Source: Streptomyces sp. CB01635 | GTDB lineage: Bacteria > Actinomycetota > Actinomycetes > Streptomycetales > Streptomycetaceae | Direction of reading: 5' to 3' | Assembly: GCF_002803065.1 (NCBI RefSeq) | Contig: NZ_NNBL01000026.1 | Location: 43,532-107,531, forward strand | Length of the DNA stretch: 64,000 bases | Shown: in pieces, positions 53,075-61,215 of the stretch | Layout: the number at the start of each line of letters is the position of its first letter | Position numbering within the stretch: position 1 is the stretch's first letter | The notes under the pieces: generated by a model | Told to the model about the DNA's origin: nothing | Databases searched by the model: none | Seen by the model: only the letters and a program-made list of their open reading frames with translations | Translations under genes and position numbers: made by a program

Positions 53075-54253
53075 TCAGGCAGGCGTGCGGTCGCGCCAGG
53101 GCAGCTCGGCGGTCACCGTCGTCGGGCCGCCCTCCGGCGAGTCCACGACGAACAGGCCGTCCACCGCGCCGAGCCGGTCCGCGAGGCCCGACATGCCCGT
53201 GCCCTTGTCGAGGCTCGCGCCGCCGTGCCCGTCGTCCCCCACCTGGATCAGCAGCCGGTCCCCGGAGCGCCACACGTCGACCGACGCCGACCGCGCCCCG
53301 CTGTGCTTGCTGACGTTCTGGAGCAGCTCGGACACCGTGAAGTACGCGATGCCCTCGATCGCCGCGGCGGGCCGCTGAGGCAGGTCGGCCGTGACCTTCA
53401 CCGGGACCGTGCAGCGGGAGGCCACGGAGGACAGGGCCGCGTCCAGGCCGCGGTCGGTCAGGACCGCCGGGTGGATGCCGCGGGCCAGATCGCGCAGCTC
53501 CTGAAGGGCCAGCTTCACCTCGCCGTGTGCCTCGTCGACCATGGCGGCGGCGGCGTCCGGGTCCTCGAGCAGCTTCTCCTTCGCGAGGCCGAGGCCCATC
53601 GCGAGGTTGACCAGGCGGGCCTGTGCGCCGTCGTGCAGGTCGCGCTCGATGCGGCGCAGGTCGGCGGCGGCCGTGTCGACGACGACGCCGCGGTCCGACT
53701 CCAGCTCGGCGATCCGCCGTTCCAGCTCGTCCGAGGGTGACAGGAGCGCCCGCGCCATCGCCCGGTCCGCGTTGGTCAGCCCCCGCACGATGAACGGAAG
53801 CACCGGCCACAGCACGAAGAGCCCGGTCAGCGTGATCGCGAACGTGAGCACGCCCCAGGGCAGCCGTATGAACTCGTACAGCATCGCCCGCCAGCCCACC
53901 GGGTCCTTCAGGCCGGACCACAGCCGGCCGAAGAAGCCCTCGTCGCGCCTGCGCGGCAGCGGGCTCGGCTCCTCGATGCGCAGCCCGAGCAGCGCGCGGG
54001 CCCGTCCGCGCTCCGCCTTCCCGAGCTGACGCGCGCCGAGCAGACCGGCCGCGAGCACGGGCAGACCGATCACCGTCACGGCCAGGCCGACGCCGGTGGC
54101 CAGCATCGTCACGACATAGGCGAAGCCGAGCACGGCGACCGGCAGATTGCTGAGGAGATACGCGATCTCCTTCCAGGTGTGCCGGTCGAAGGCGAAGCGC
54201 GGGGCCGGCGGACGGTCCACGTCCGGCTCTGTGGTGACGATGCGAGCGGTCAT
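53075..54253 (-). CDS. Sensor histidine kinase, NarX/DesK-type (second of tandem pair)
   Basis: A 392-residue membrane kinase, a paralogue of the one at 51602. The sensor part (about residues 25-175) has about four hydrophobic segments and a shorter loop. The phospho-acceptor is in RRIERDLHDGAQARL (about 200). The ATPase domain has SELLQNVSKHSGA, VGDDGHGGA and GTGMSGLADRLGAVDG. The order kinase-kinase-regulator on one strand suggests both feed one regulator. It is divergent from nuoA2 with a 165-bp shared promoter region. Confidence 0.94.
   Translation of the reverse strand: MTARIVTTEPDVDRPPAPRFAFDRHTWKEIAYLLSNLPVAVLGFAYVVTMLATGVGLAVTVIGLPVLAAGLLGARQLGKAERGRARALLGLRIEEPSPLPRRRDEGFFGRLWSGLKDPVGWRAMLYEFIRLPWGVLTFAITLTGLFVLWPVLPFIVRGLTNADRAMARALLSPSDELERRIAELESDRGVVVDTAAADLRRIERDLHDGAQARLVNLAMGLGLAKEKLLEDPDAAAAMVDEAHGEVKLALQELRDLARGIHPAVLTDRGLDAALSSVASRCTVPVKVTADLPQRPAAAIEGIAYFTVSELLQNVSKHSGARSASVDVWRSGDRLLIQVGDDGHGGASLDKGTGMSGLADRLGAVDGLFVVDSPEGGPTTVTAELPWRDRTPA
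53608..53707. repeat. 100-bp exact repeat, copy 2 (histidine kinase)
   Basis: Copy of 52127-52226, in the same position of the paralogous kinase and in the same orientation, 1,481 bp away. Direct repeats of this size can recombine and delete one kinase, leaving a hybrid. Confidence 0.92.
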
Positions 54254-54312
54254 ATGCGACAGCGTGCCCGGCCGGGCGCCGGGGCGCCATGAGGCGGGCT
54301 GCCGGACCCGAC

Positions 54313-54325
54313 GGGGGATAACCCC
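54313..54325. promoter_or_regulatory. GGGG/CCCC inverted repeat between the second kinase and nuoA2
   Basis: GGGGGATAACCCC, arms GGGG and CCCC, lies about 60 bp ahead of the kinase and 22 bp ahead of the nuoA2 -35. It could be a site for the nearby response regulator acting on both genes. The motif is short, so chance is possible. Confidence 0.4.
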
Positions 54326-54346
54326 ACCTCAACCCTGGACGCCTGC

Positions 54347-54374
54347 TTACCGTCTCTTTAACAGGCCCTAGACT
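54347..54374 (+). promoter_or_regulatory. Promoter of the second nuo operon
   Basis: TTACCG (54347-54352), 16 bp, TAGACT (54369-54374), a fair match to the housekeeping sigma consensus. Transcription would start near 54381, leaving a leader of about 38 bases before nuoA2. Confidence 0.6.
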
Positions 54375-54418
54375 CCCGTGCGTACAGATCGTCGAACACC
54401 ACGGAGCGAGGGGCGGAC

Positions 54419-54811
54419 GTGCCGGAACCGACCATGGTCGCCGCGGACTACTTCCAGACGTACTCCGTCGTCGGCGTGCTCGCCGTCGTGGGCGTCCTGT
54501 TCGTGGCCGTCGCCTTCGGCGCGGGACGGCTGCTGCGGCCGGTCGTGCCGACCCCCGAGAAACTCCTGACGTACGAGTGCGGCGTCGACCCCGTCGGCGA
54601 CGGCTGGGCCCACACCCAGGTCCGTTACTACGTCTACGCGTTCCTCTACGTGATCTTCGCCGTCGACTCGATCTTCCTCTTCCCGTGGGCGACCGTCTTC
54701 GCCGATCCACAGTTCGGCGCGGCGACGCTCGTGGAGATGTTCATCTTCCTCGGCTTCCTCGCCGTGGGCCTGCTGTACGCATACAAGAAGGGCGTCCTCA
54801 CATGGACGTGA
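54419..54811 (+). CDS. nuoA2: NADH-quinone oxidoreductase subunit A paralogue
   Basis: A 130-residue three-helix membrane subunit. It keeps the loop motif TYECGVDPVGDGW with the conserved Glu-Cys, and FAVDSIFLFPWATV. The GTG start follows GAGGGGCGG; an internal ATG five codons on is less well placed. It differs clearly from nuoA at 5292, so it is an old paralogue. It is the first gene of a reduced complex I operon and overlaps nuoB2 by 10 bp. Confidence 0.95.
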   Translation: MPEPTMVAADYFQTYSVVGVLAVVGVLFVAVAFGAGRLLRPVVPTPEKLLTYECGVDPVGDGWAHTQVRYYVYAFLYVIFAVDSIFLFPWATVFADPQFGAATLVEMFIFLGFLAVGLLYAYKKGVLTWT

Positions 54812-55434
54812 CCCCCTCGGAGCCCGTGCTCCTGCCGGATCCCGTCAGCCCGAAGAAGCTGGGCGTGCTGTCCCGCCTGGCCCCCGAGCCGATGAAGGTG
54901 GTCCTCAACTGGGGCCGCCGCTACTCGCTCTGGGTCTTCAACTTCGGCCTGGCCTGCTGCGCGATCGAGTTCATCGCGGCGTCCATGGCGCGGCACGACT
55001 TCATCCGCCTCGGCGTCATCCCCTTCGCACCGGGCCCGCGCCAGGCCGACCTGATGGTCGTCTCCGGCACGGTCACGGACAAGATGGCCCCGGCCGTGAA
55101 GCGCCTGTACGAGCAGATGCCCGAGCCCAAGTACGTCATCTCGTTCGGCGCCTGCTCCAACTGCGGCGGCCCGTACTGGGACTCGTACTCGGTCACCAAG
55201 GGCGTCGACCAGATCATTCCGGTCGACGTGTACGTGCCCGGGTGCCCGCCCCGGCCGGAGGCGCTGCTCCAGGGGATTCTGAAGCTTCAGGAGAAGATCG
55301 CGCGCGAGTCGCTGGGCGAGCGGTACGCGTCGGCTGACGCGGCGGCCGGGCGGCCTTCGGCGGCCGCGCTCAGCAGTGGTCTCGTGAAGCCGCCGGTCCC
55401 CACGCGCGACGACTCCGGGGAGGGAGAGCGGTGA
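54802..55434 (+). CDS. nuoB2: NADH-quinone oxidoreductase subunit B paralogue
   Basis: A 210-residue homologue of NuoB. All N2-cluster ligands are kept: GLACCAIEF, FGACSNCGG and VPGCPPRPE. An extra cysteine (SNC) resembles the form seen in ferredoxin-linked and archaeal relatives, though that is only a similarity. The C-terminal 40 residues are Ala/Ser-rich. It overlaps nuoC2 by 4 bp. Its expected partner NuoD is not encoded here. Confidence 0.95.
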   Translation: MDVTPSEPVLLPDPVSPKKLGVLSRLAPEPMKVVLNWGRRYSLWVFNFGLACCAIEFIAASMARHDFIRLGVIPFAPGPRQADLMVVSGTVTDKMAPAVKRLYEQMPEPKYVISFGACSNCGGPYWDSYSVTKGVDQIIPVDVYVPGCPPRPEALLQGILKLQEKIARESLGERYASADAAAGRPSAAALSSGLVKPPVPTRDDSGEGER

Positions 55435-56618
55435 CCGGTTGGCTGCCCCGACCCGTCGAGGAGCTCTTCGGCCCGGACGCCACGGCCGAGGAGTCGTACG
55501 AGGTCCTCACCGTCGACGTTCTCGCGGACACCTGGATCGCCGCCCTCGAAACGGCCCGCACCACGCTGGGCTGCACCTACTTCGACTGGCTGAGCGCGGT
55601 CGACGAGCCCGGCACGGGCTTCCGCGTCTGCGCGCACGTCGTCGCCCTGTCTCCCGTACGCCGCCTGCTCCTGCGCACCACCGTTCCGCACGACGCCCCC
55701 GTCCTGGCCACCGCGGTCGACGTGTACGCGGGCGCCGGCTGGCACGAGCGCGAGACGCACGAAATGTTCGGCGTCCGCTTCGAGGGCCACCCGCACCTGG
55801 TGCCGCTCCTCCTTCCCGACGGCTTCGAGGGCCACCCGCTGCGCAAGGACTTCGTGCTCGCGGCGCGCGTCGTGAAGGCGTGGCCGGGGGCCAAGGAGCC
55901 GGGTGAGCCTGCGGCGGGTGCGGGGCACGGTGGGCCGAAGCGGCGGCAGATGCTGCCGCCGGGTGTTCCGGATCCGAACGAGTGGGGTCCGATGAAGGGC
56001 CAGCTTCCGCCCGCCCCGGCCCGTCCGGCCCGTGGCGCGGGCCGCGCGGCGGGCGACCGTCCGGTGCGGCGGACGCGCACGGCGGGGGAGGGGTCGGCCA
56101 GTCAGGCCGCCGCGCCGGGCACGGATGCGGCGGCCGCCGCGCCGCCGAGGCGTTCGCGGAGTGCGTCGCAGGGGTCGGCTTCGCAGACGCCGGCAACTCC
56201 TGAGACACCTGCAACTCCTGGGGCCCCTGCGGCGCCTGAGACACCTGCCGTGCCCAAGCCGGACGCCGCGGGCAAGCCCGGCGCCACCGGCGACGCGCCC
56301 TGGCACCACGCCCGCCCGGCCTTCGACGAGCCGAAACCGGCCGCGCCGGAGGAGCCCACGCCTGAGGCACCGGCCACCCCGGAGTCGGCACCGGAGGAGG
56401 CACCGGCCACCCCGGAGTCGGCACCGGAGGCACCGGCCTCCCCGGAGTCGGCACCGGAGGCACCGGCCACCCCGGAGTCGGCACCGGAGGCACCGGCCAC
56501 CCCGGAGTCGGCACCGGAGGCACCGGCCACCCCCGAAACCACGGAGGCCGAAGAAGCCCCCGACGCCACCCCCGACACCCCCGAAACCCCCGAAACCCCC
56601 TCAGGAGGAACGGAGTGA
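55431..56618 (+). CDS. nuoC2: NADH-quinone oxidoreductase subunit C paralogue with long repetitive tail
   Basis: A 395-residue protein. Residues 1-150 are a complete NuoC domain with GWHERETHEMFGVRFEGHP and GFEGHPLRKDFVL. The next 245 residues are disordered: a basic Arg/Pro/Gln segment, then Ala/Pro/Thr-rich sequence, then five copies of a ten-residue repeat APATPESAPE encoded by 30-bp DNA repeats. I found no NuoD domain or its HPSTHG motif in the tail, so this is not a nuoCD fusion. It overlaps nuoB2 and nuoH2 by 4 bp each. Confidence 0.92.
   Translation: MTGWLPRPVEELFGPDATAEESYEVLTVDVLADTWIAALETARTTLGCTYFDWLSAVDEPGTGFRVCAHVVALSPVRRLLLRTTVPHDAPVLATAVDVYAGAGWHERETHEMFGVRFEGHPHLVPLLLPDGFEGHPLRKDFVLAARVVKAWPGAKEPGEPAAGAGHGGPKRRQMLPPGVPDPNEWGPMKGQLPPAPARPARGAGRAAGDRPVRRTRTAGEGSASQAAAPGTDAAAAAPPRRSRSASQGSASQTPATPETPATPGAPAAPETPAVPKPDAAGKPGATGDAPWHHARPAFDEPKPAAPEEPTPEAPATPESAPEEAPATPESAPEAPASPESAPEAPATPESAPEAPATPESAPEAPATPETTEAEEAPDATPDTPETPETPSGGTE
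56367..56531. repeat. 30-bp tandem repeats inside nuoC2
   Basis: Units begin at 56367 (33 bp, with an extra GAG), 56400, 56430, 56460 and 56490, with a partial unit from 56520. They are nearly identical (unit 3 has one visible change, CC(A>T)CC) and encode a Pro/Glu/Ala/Thr/Ser repeat. Copy number is likely to vary between strains. Confidence 0.95.
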
Positions 56619-57583
56619 ACGACGTGCTCGACGTCGCTCTGCGGCTCATCGTCGTCTTCGTCGCCTTCCTCGTCCTGCCCCTTGTCGTCGGCCAGACCGA
56701 GCACAAGGTGATGGCGCACATGCAGGGCCGCCTCGGCCCCATGTACGCGGGCGGCTTCCACGGGTGGGCCCAGCTCGTCGCCGACGGCGTGAAGTTCGCG
56801 CAGAAGGAAGACGTCGTTCCCGCCGACGCGGACCGCCGCATCTTCCAGCTCGCGCCCGCCGTCGCCCTCCTGCCGTACCTCCTCGTCCTGCTGGCCATCC
56901 CCGTGGGCCCGAGCGAGGGCGCGGTCGGCCAGGTCGTCGACGCCGGCATCTTCTTCGTGCTCGCCGTCATGGGCGTCGGAGTGCTCGGCTCGCTCATGGC
57001 GGGCTGGGCGTCGGCCAACAAGTTCTCCCTCCTGGGCGGCCTGCGCACCGCCGCTCAGCTCCTCGCCTACGAACTGCCGATGCTGCTCGCCGCCGCTTCG
57101 GTCGCGATGGCCGCCGGCACCGTCTCGCTGCCCGGCATCATCGAGGCGTTCGAGTGGTGGTGGGTGCCGTGGCAGATCGTCGGCGCCCTCGTCTTCTTCG
57201 TGGCGGGCCTCGCCGAACTCCAGCGCCCGCCCTTCGACATGCCGATCGCCGACTCCGAGATCATCTTCGGCGCGTACACCGAGTACACGGGCCTGCGCTT
57301 CGCCCTGTTCCTGCTCGCCGAGTACGCCGGGATCGTCGTCCTGTGCGGCCTCACCACCGTCCTGTTCCTGGGCGGCTGGCACGGGCCGTGGGGCGCCGAC
57401 GGCCTCGGCTGGGTCTGGACGCTGCTGAAGGCGGCCGTCCTCGCGTTCGTCGTGATCTGGCTGCGCGTCACCTACCCCCGTCTCCGCGAGGACCAGCTCC
57501 AGAAACTCTCCTGGACCCTCCTCGTCCCCCTCGCACTCGCGCAGATCGCGCTCACCGGAATCGTGAAGGTGGCGATCAACTAG
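56615..57583 (+). CDS. nuoH2: NADH-quinone oxidoreductase subunit H paralogue
   Basis: A 322-residue membrane subunit with about eight helices, without the long tail of NuoH at 13009. It keeps EHKVMAHMQGRLGPMY and the loop ELQRPPFDMPIADSEIIFGAYTEYTG (in part). The GTG overlaps nuoC2. Between nuoC2 and this gene, D, E, F and G of a standard operon are missing. The stop TAG shares its last base with the GTG of nuoI2. Confidence 0.95.
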   Translation: MNDVLDVALRLIVVFVAFLVLPLVVGQTEHKVMAHMQGRLGPMYAGGFHGWAQLVADGVKFAQKEDVVPADADRRIFQLAPAVALLPYLLVLLAIPVGPSEGAVGQVVDAGIFFVLAVMGVGVLGSLMAGWASANKFSLLGGLRTAAQLLAYELPMLLAAASVAMAAGTVSLPGIIEAFEWWWVPWQIVGALVFFVAGLAELQRPPFDMPIADSEIIFGAYTEYTGLRFALFLLAEYAGIVVLCGLTTVLFLGGWHGPWGADGLGWVWTLLKAAVLAFVVIWLRVTYPRLREDQLQKLSWTLLVPLALAQIALTGIVKVAIN

Positions 57584-58206
57584 TGGCTCCGATCCCAGGC
57601 GCAGGTCTCGCCAAGGGCCTCGCCGTCACCCTCCGCACGATGACGCGTAAGACCGTCACCGAGCAGTACCCGGACGTCCAGCCCGAACTGCCGCCCCGCA
57701 CCCGTGGCGTCATCGGCCTGTTCGAGGAGAACTGCACGGTCTGCATGCTGTGCGCCCGCGAGTGTCCCGACTGGTGCATCTACATCGACTCCCACAAGGA
57801 GACGGTGCCGGCCGCCGTCGAGGGCGGCCGCGAGCGCAGCCGCAACGTCCTCGACCGCTTCGCCATCGACTTCGCCCTGTGCATGTACTGCGGTATCTGC
57901 ATCGAGGTGTGTCCTTTCGACGCGCTGTTCTGGTCCCCGGAGTTCGAGTACGCGGAGACGGACATCCACGAACTCACCCACGAGCGCGACCGGCTGCGCG
58001 AGTGGATGTGGACGGTCCCGGCCCCGCCCGCGCTCGACCCGGCGGCCGAGGAACCCAAGGAACTCGCCGCCGCCCGCAAGGCCGCCGACAAGCTGGCCGC
58101 CGCCCAGGCCGCAGCCGCCCAGGCACCGGCCTCGGAAGCACCCGCCTCCGCCTCTGAGGAACCCGCCCCCGACGAACCCGCCCCCGGAGAGGAGGGACCC
58201 GCGTGA
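57583..58206 (+). CDS. nuoI2: NADH-quinone oxidoreductase subunit I paralogue
   Basis: A 207-residue ferredoxin-like subunit. Two [4Fe-4S] motifs are CTVCMLCARECP and CMYCGICIEVCP. The tail after about residue 150 is Ala/Pro/Glu-rich. Without NuoE/F/G, this protein would be the outermost electron carrier of the complex and the likely docking point for ferredoxin, as in plant-type and archaeal relatives. That is an inference. Confidence 0.95.
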   Translation: MAPIPGAGLAKGLAVTLRTMTRKTVTEQYPDVQPELPPRTRGVIGLFEENCTVCMLCARECPDWCIYIDSHKETVPAAVEGGRERSRNVLDRFAIDFALCMYCGICIEVCPFDALFWSPEFEYAETDIHELTHERDRLREWMWTVPAPPALDPAAEEPKELAAARKAADKLAAAQAAAAQAPASEAPASASEEPAPDEPAPGEEGPA

Positions 58207-58802
58207 GCCCCATCGCAGCGGCCGCCACCGCGGCCACGCAGACCCACGGCTTCCTCTCGCCGACCGGCGTCGAGATCGCGTTCCTCCTCGTCGGCCTGGT
58301 CACCTTCGGCGCCGCGATCGTCACCGTCACCACCAAGCAGCTCGTGCACGCGGCCCTGTGGCTGGTCGTCGCCCTCGGCGGCCTCGCCGTCGAATACCTG
58401 CTGCTCACCGCCGAGTTCATCGCCTGGGTGCAGGTCCTCATCTACGTCGGCTCCGTCGTCGTCCTCCTTCTGTTCGGGCTGATGCTCACGCGGGCGCCCA
58501 TCGGCCGTTCCCCGGACGCCGACTCGGGCAACCGGTGGGCCGCGCTGACGGTCGCCGTCGCCGCGGCCGCCGCCCTCGTCTGGGTCGTCGTGGACGCCTT
58601 CCGCACCACGTGGGTCGACCTCGACGGCGCTCCCCAGGGCACCACCGCGGTGACCGGATCGATCCTCTTCCAGCACTGGGTGCTCCCCTTCGAGGCCCTC
58701 TCGGTCCTGCTCCTCGCGGCCCTCGTCGGCGCGATCGTTCTCTCCCGCAAGACCGCCAAGGCACAGGACATGAACTCCAAGGCCCGGGAGGGGAACCGCT
58801 GA
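58203..58802 (+). CDS. nuoJ2: NADH-quinone oxidoreductase subunit J paralogue
   Basis: A 199-residue membrane subunit with five helices. The key third helix is kept in IAWVQVLIYVGSVVVLLLFG. It lacks the long C-terminal tail of NuoJ at 14992. The GTG overlaps nuoI2 by 4 bp, and the stop overlaps the ATG of nuoK2 by one base. Confidence 0.95.
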   Translation: MSPIAAAATAATQTHGFLSPTGVEIAFLLVGLVTFGAAIVTVTTKQLVHAALWLVVALGGLAVEYLLLTAEFIAWVQVLIYVGSVVVLLLFGLMLTRAPIGRSPDADSGNRWAALTVAVAAAAALVWVVVDAFRTTWVDLDGAPQGTTAVTGSILFQHWVLPFEALSVLLLAALVGAIVLSRKTAKAQDMNSKAREGNR

Positions 58803-59218
58803 TGCACCTCGCCTATCCCGCCGTCCTTTCCTCCCTGCTCTTCTGCACGGGTCTGTACGGAGTGCTGGCCCGCCGCAACGCGATCCTGGTCCTGATGTCC
58901 GTCGAGCTGATGCTCAACGCCGTCAATCTCAACCTCGTCGCCTTCGACGTCTGGCTCAGCAAGGCGGCCCGCGACACCCTCCACTCCGGCCAGGCGCTGA
59001 CCCTCTTCACCATCGCCATCGCCGCCGCCGAGATCGGCATCGGCCTGGCGATCGTGCTCGCCGTGTACCGCGGCCGCGGCACCTCCGACATCGACAAGCT
59101 CCGCGACACCGCCGAGTCCCCGGACGACGGCGGACCCGACGGCTCTGCACCGGACGGATCCGCAGCGGACGCCGGCGCCGGCGCCGCGACGGACGAGAAG
59201 GCCGAGGCCACCGCGTGA
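58802..59218 (+). CDS. nuoK2: NADH-quinone oxidoreductase subunit K paralogue
   Basis: A 138-residue membrane subunit. The three-helix core keeps the two glutamates (MSVELMLNAVNLN and AAAEIGIGLAI). It has a 40-residue acidic tail rich in Asp, Gly and Ala that nuoK at 15798 does not have. It overlaps nuoL2 by 4 bp. Confidence 0.95.
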   Translation: MHLAYPAVLSSLLFCTGLYGVLARRNAILVLMSVELMLNAVNLNLVAFDVWLSKAARDTLHSGQALTLFTIAIAAAEIGIGLAIVLAVYRGRGTSDIDKLRDTAESPDDGGPDGSAPDGSAADAGAGAATDEKAEATA

Positions 59219-61209
59219 CCACCACGACCCTCGCCGTACTCGTCCCCCTCCTCCCGTTCCTCGCCGCCGCGGCGGGACTGCTCCTGGGCCGCACCGCCCC
59301 CGGCTTCGTACGGCCCCTCGCCGTACTGCCGACCCTCGCGGCGCTCGTCCTCGCCGTCCTCGTCGCCGTGCGCCAGGGCGGCGGCCGGAGCATCGACGCG
59401 GCCACCGAACTCACCCCGACGGGCTCCGTTCCCATCGAGCTCGCCCTGCACATCGACGGCTTCGCCGCGCTCGTCGCCGTACTGGTCTGCGTCGTCGCGT
59501 CGTGCGTGCAGATCTACTCGACGGCCTACCTGCGCGACGACCCGCGCTACCCCTCGTACGCCGCGCTCGTCTCGCTCTTCACCTCCGCGATGCTCCTCGT
59601 CGTCTACTCGGGCGACCTGATGGTGCTGCTCGTCGGCTGGGAAGTCATGGGCATCTGCTCGTACTTCCTCGTCGGTCACTACTGGGAGACCCCGGAGGCG
59701 CGCGCCGCCTCCCTCAAGGCGTTCCTGGTCACCAAGCTCGGCGACGTCCCCTTCCTGATCGGCCTGTTCGCGCTCGCCGTGGACGCCGGGTCCTTCCGCA
59801 TCACGACGGTGCTCGGTGCCGTCGCGAGCGGCGGGCTCGACCACCCCACGCTGATCGCCCTGCTGCTCCTCGCGGGTGTGGCAGGCAAGTCCGCGCAGTT
59901 CCCACTGCACACCTGGCTGCCCGACGCGATGGCCGGCCCCACGCCGGTCTCCGCGCTGATCCACGCCGCGACGATGGTCGCCGCCGGTGTCTACTTCGTC
60001 GCCAGGCTCCTCCCCGTCTTCGCCGCCTCCGGCGCCGCCCTGGTCGTCCTCGCCGTCATGGCCGCCGTCACGATGACCGGCTCGGCGCTCGCCGCCCTCG
60101 CGCAGGACGACATCAAGCGCGTCCTCGCGTACTCGACGATCGGTCAGCTCGGCTACATGACCGGCGCCCTCGCCGTCGGCGACCGCGGCGCCGCCGTCTT
60201 CCACCTCCTGTCGCACGGCGCCTTCAAGGCGCTGCTCTTCCTCGGGGCGGGCGTGGTCATCCACGCCGCCGGCACGAACTCGCTCGCCGCCATGTCCCGC
60301 ATGAAGGACCTGCGCGACCGCGTCCCCGACGCCTACTGGACGATGACCGTGGCGCTCCTCGCGCTCGCCGCGATCCCGCCGTTCAGCGGCTTCTTCTCCA
60401 AGGAGGCCGTCCTCGGCTCCGCCGAGCACGCGGCCACCGGCCACGCCGAGGCGATCCCGTCCTCCGCCGGCTGGATCGTCCTCGTGTCCGGTCTCCTCAC
60501 GGCCCTGCTCACCGCCGCGTACGCCACGCGCCTGTGGCTCCTGGCCTTCCGCGGCCACGGAGCCGAGGCCCCGGACCACGGCAGGCAGCCCGTCGCGATG
60601 AACGCCGTCCTGTGGGTCCTGGCGATCCCCTCGCTCGCCTTCGGTCTCACCGTGGGCGTCCTGCCCGACTGGTTCGACGGCCGCTCGCTGACCCCGACCC
60701 TCACCACGTCCGTCCTCGGCACGGGCGTCGCCCTCGTCGGCGGGATCGTCACCTACGCGGCCTGGCGCCACACCACGGCCCTCGCCGCCCGTGTCCCGCT
60801 CGGCGCCGTCGCCGCCCACCCCGACGCGGACGGCGGCCTCGTCGAGGCTGAGGCCATCGCCACCCACACGGCCGCGTACGGGGACATCGCCTACGCCCCC
60901 GACCCGGCAGACCCGGGCCGTCTCCTGCTCGGCCCGCTGCACCGCCACGCGGCCACCGGCTTCCACCTGGACGCCGTCTACGCGGTCCTGTTCGTCCGGC
61001 CCGTCCTGGCCGCGGCCTCACTGGTCCGCTTCCTCGACCGCGAGGTCGTCGAGACCTATGTCCGCGGCGCCGCGGCCGTACCCAACTGGCTGGGCCGGGC
61101 CGTCCGCCGCGCCCAGACCGGCAACGTGCAGACCTATCTCAGCGCCCTGCTCGCAGGGACCGTCGTCCTGGCGATCGCCGTCGTCCTCGTCGCCACCGCC
61201 GGAGCGTGA
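59215..61209 (+). CDS. nuoL2: NADH-quinone oxidoreductase subunit L paralogue
   Basis: A 664-residue antiporter-like subunit. Proton-path residues are kept: Glu in LVGWEVMGICSYFLV, Lys in AGKSAQFPLHTWLPDA and His in SALIHAATM. The C-terminal part contains the amphipathic lateral-helix region and a final helix. It is 31 residues longer than nuoL at 16112. It should still be able to translocate protons. Confidence 0.95.
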   Translation: MTTTTLAVLVPLLPFLAAAAGLLLGRTAPGFVRPLAVLPTLAALVLAVLVAVRQGGGRSIDAATELTPTGSVPIELALHIDGFAALVAVLVCVVASCVQIYSTAYLRDDPRYPSYAALVSLFTSAMLLVVYSGDLMVLLVGWEVMGICSYFLVGHYWETPEARAASLKAFLVTKLGDVPFLIGLFALAVDAGSFRITTVLGAVASGGLDHPTLIALLLLAGVAGKSAQFPLHTWLPDAMAGPTPVSALIHAATMVAAGVYFVARLLPVFAASGAALVVLAVMAAVTMTGSALAALAQDDIKRVLAYSTIGQLGYMTGALAVGDRGAAVFHLLSHGAFKALLFLGAGVVIHAAGTNSLAAMSRMKDLRDRVPDAYWTMTVALLALAAIPPFSGFFSKEAVLGSAEHAATGHAEAIPSSAGWIVLVSGLLTALLTAAYATRLWLLAFRGHGAEAPDHGRQPVAMNAVLWVLAIPSLAFGLTVGVLPDWFDGRSLTPTLTTSVLGTGVALVGGIVTYAAWRHTTALAARVPLGAVAAHPDADGGLVEAEAIATHTAAYGDIAYAPDPADPGRLLLGPLHRHAATGFHLDAVYAVLFVRPVLAAASLVRFLDREVVETYVRGAAAVPNWLGRAVRRAQTGNVQTYLSALLAGTVVLAIAVVLVATAGA

Positions 61210-61215
61210 GCAGCC

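Noticed and set aside
52127..53707. Insertion sequence or transposon causing the 100-bp repeat
   Set aside because: The repeats are in-frame parts of paralogous kinases in the same orientation, with no terminal inverted repeats or transposase.
51378..54710. A very long open frame on the minus strand across the kinases and nuoA2
   Set aside because: It is a shadow of the two kinases in another frame: Arg/Gly/Pro-rich with no domains, while the kinase frames show full motifs and normal codon use.
55880..56618. A hidden NuoD domain in the tail of nuoC2
   Set aside because: No HPSTHG, no VIVAVASIDPVMGG-like end and no globular sequence in any frame; the tail is repeats and disorder.
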